Shown here: in pieces, positions 62,043 to 64,000 of the stretch | Layout: every line of letters begins with the position of its first letter | How positions within the stretch are numbered: position 1 is the first letter of the stretch | Assembly (NCBI GenBank): GCA_013433145.1 | Contig: CM024188.1 | Location: 992,001-1,056,000, forward strand | Source: Ascaris suum | Lineage: Eukaryota; Nematoda; Chromadorea; Rhabditida; Ascarididae | DNA: 64,000 nt | Reading direction: 5' to 3' | The notes under the pieces: generated by a model | Told to the model about the DNA's origin: nothing | Seen by the model: the letters and a program-made list of their open reading frames with translations, nothing else | Database searches by the model: none | Position numbers and translations under genes: made by a program

Positions 62043-62050
62043 TATAAATA
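62043..62050 (-). promoter_or_regulatory. TATA-like element in a GC-rich putative promoter
   Basis: TATTTATA on the - strand, about 150 bases upstream of the signal-peptide ATG. The 61940-62330 block is distinctly GC-rich with CGCC boxes, unlike the surrounding DNA, as expected for a first-exon/promoter region. Confidence 0.4.
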
Positions 62051-62559
62051 TTTACCGAATCTGAACCGGAAGGCAACCGGGACTGGGCGCTCCGGAATGC
62101 AATGATCGTCGTATCCGGATGAGTGACCGTCAACTCAGTGACCGCAGATCACATCCGAATGATGTTGCAAGCAGGCAGTGTTGACGGGTGCTGGCGGGCC
62201 GGCTGGCGTGTTGTTGTCTCGCCCCGCCCTTCGCATCGTCGATCCGACTTTGTCGTTACCACGCATTCACTCCTTCGAAGGTTGCTTCCATTGGGCACTG
62301 ATCCGAACTTAGCATGCCGACAAAAGATGAATGGAAAATCGGAATGCATCGTTGCATGGTGCAACGCTTATTCCGATGCGACGATCCATCTCCGATTGCT
62401 TTCTTCGTTTTGTGCGTTACCTAAAATGACAAATGAGCGCTTTTTTTGGCGTTCTTGCACGACAACTTTTTTTTATTGTCAAGCAGTCGAGGCTGTACGC
62501 TTGTGTTGGGATGTCACGTCGCTACTGGGTGCACAATATAAGTTGCACAAATGACGCAC

Positions 62560-64000
62560 CACACCTCTGTTTAACCTTCACAATACTCGCTCATCTCTAA
62601 TGCTGTTGTGCAGTGAAAATTTCCGGCCTCTTAAACGTATAATCATCTATCACTTTATGACCGCAAACGCGTACTGATTAGCACGAAAAAAAGCCTAACT
62701 TATCAGGCTTTCTATGAGCACTAGAAAGGCAACACTTGATGGTGCACGCTAAATCGATAGGAGACACGAAAAATACGATGTTGATATATAATAGGAGGAG
62801 AGAGATGGACTGAATGGATGCAAATATGGCAAAGCAGAATGACTAATAACCACTGTAAGCGATCTTTTTTTTTTTAGGAGAACACTGTAAGAAAATTGAG
62901 CAAAATGAATGAAGAAGACAATTTAATCGTGATTCAAAACGTCTTAAAATTTTTTGCTCCGAAATCGATCGAGTGAAAATTTCGAAAATGAAGAAAATAT
63001 TTTCACACTTCATTCGTGGTATTTTCTTCGAAATTCACACGGTTCGATTTGAGGCTTCTTTAATGCATTTCAATGTTTCCATTAAAATCGTTTATATATT
63101 GTTTTCTTTTTTTGTAGCAGTGAATTTAGAAACCTCATTCGCTGAGGTGTTCAAATAACTACCTCACTTATATACTTTTTATTACTGCATCAAAATTGTC
63201 GCAGATGGTTTTTTCATTAGTAATTTGCGAAATTTCATAAAATATCGAGAATTGAAGCATAGATCGTTCGAAAAAAAAAAACCCGACCGTTTGATATCAA
63301 GCATTTTAACGTCGGAAGCGAAGCCTACAAATCCCCTTCGATATGTCTCCTTTCTCCTATAATGCGCCTCATTTTCTCTCAGAATTATGAACGCTATAGG
63401 CGCTCAACTCACTTCCAGAGCTAAGTGCAAAAACCGCAGTCTTAACGATCACCAGGAGAACTGCCCTCGTCCTCCTCATACTCGTTAGCATTGTAAGCCT
63501 CCAATGCTTATTTAATGGGTTATTATTCTTCCAAATTTCTATTTTGTATTGAATATTTTCAAAGAGTATGAAGAGTGCAGAGAAAAGATATGAAATATTT
63601 GCAACTAATAGCATACGCTAATTTTAACTTCTTAGTTAATAGAATACAGCACACTTAGGGTTGGAAATGTGGGAAAAAATTTTTACTTTTATCATAACGA
63701 TAGCACAATTTGAATAAATTATTCTTGTTTGCGTTATTAATGCGCTAATAAGTTATTATTTTCGTTACGAAAGAAAAAAAAATCACCATCGAAAGAGGCT
63801 TGATCTAATGTCGAAAGAATTTCAACCAGTACCGAATATCGTAAACTTGTGCGCGAGTTGCTTTTTTTTTTTTTTTTCAGCAGCAAACACTTTAGAGGAT
63901 CTTCTCGAGAATGTTCTCCTCTTGCTGTTTTTTAACCGCATTACAGCAACTAGCTTCTCGAAATAAAGAAAAAAAACCTATTAGAGAGCAGTACTCTATA
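62560..64000. other. Right-end AT-rich stretch
   Basis: A and T runs (62865-62875, 63269-63280, 63861-63878), short open frames only. Nothing recognised. Confidence 0.5.

Noticed and set aside
62123..62554. 143-codon + strand frame opposite the promoter region
   Set aside because: Open frame length is explained by high GC; no domain, and the first codon is not ATG in a good context.
1..64000. tRNA, rRNA, SL RNA or CRISPR features
   Set aside because: Scanned by eye for T-arm motifs, spliced-leader sequence and spaced repeats; none convincing.

Overview
The window is nuclear DNA of a nematode, probably a parasitic species with large introns. Exons are 55-240 bp, introns run from about 0.4 to 10 kb, most 3' splice sites are short T-runs ending in CAG or TAG, and the recognisable proteins align exon by exon to animal families. 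The rest is AT-rich with microsatellites and old retroelement pieces. Sequence alone does not let me choose between ascarid-like and strongyle-like worms.

Left part, + strand. Positions 198-9876 hold the last ten exons of a choline-dehydrogenase-like GMC oxidoreductase whose 5' half lies outside the window. Both positions that normally carry its catalytic His and His/Asn appear substituted. Downstream come an LTR-like repeat (10162-10432) and a decayed LINE reverse-transcriptase fragment (10730-11646). A complete four-exon gene for a 184-residue leucine-rich-repeat protein of LRMDA type follows (14721-18289). About 9 kb of gene-poor DNA with TA and TG/TGTC repeats separates it from the next gene.

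Middle, + strand. Positions 27585-39549 are the animal MOCS1 locus (moc-5 in C. elegans). Eight exons give a complete MOCS1A/MoaA radical-SAM enzyme ending in Gly-Gly-stop, and three more give MOCS1B/MoaC. A potential 5' splice site overlaps the Gly-Gly-stop and is in phase with the first MOCS1B exon, so one locus could make MOCS1A alone or a MOCS1A-MOCS1B fusion. Together these enzymes turn GTP into cyclic pyranopterin monophosphate, the first stage of molybdenum cofactor synthesis. A GC-AG intron sits inside the MoaC part.

Right part, - strand. A terminal exon with a transmembrane helix lies at 41962-42189. A long exon (48975-51296) encodes a Ser/Thr/Glu-rich extracellular domain with a C-terminal membrane anchor. 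It probably joins a signal-peptide exon at 61821-61892 across a 10.5 kb intron that contains LTR-like modules. A GC-rich, TATA-containing region near 62.0 kb is its likely promoter. I recognise nothing coding in the last 1.5 kb.
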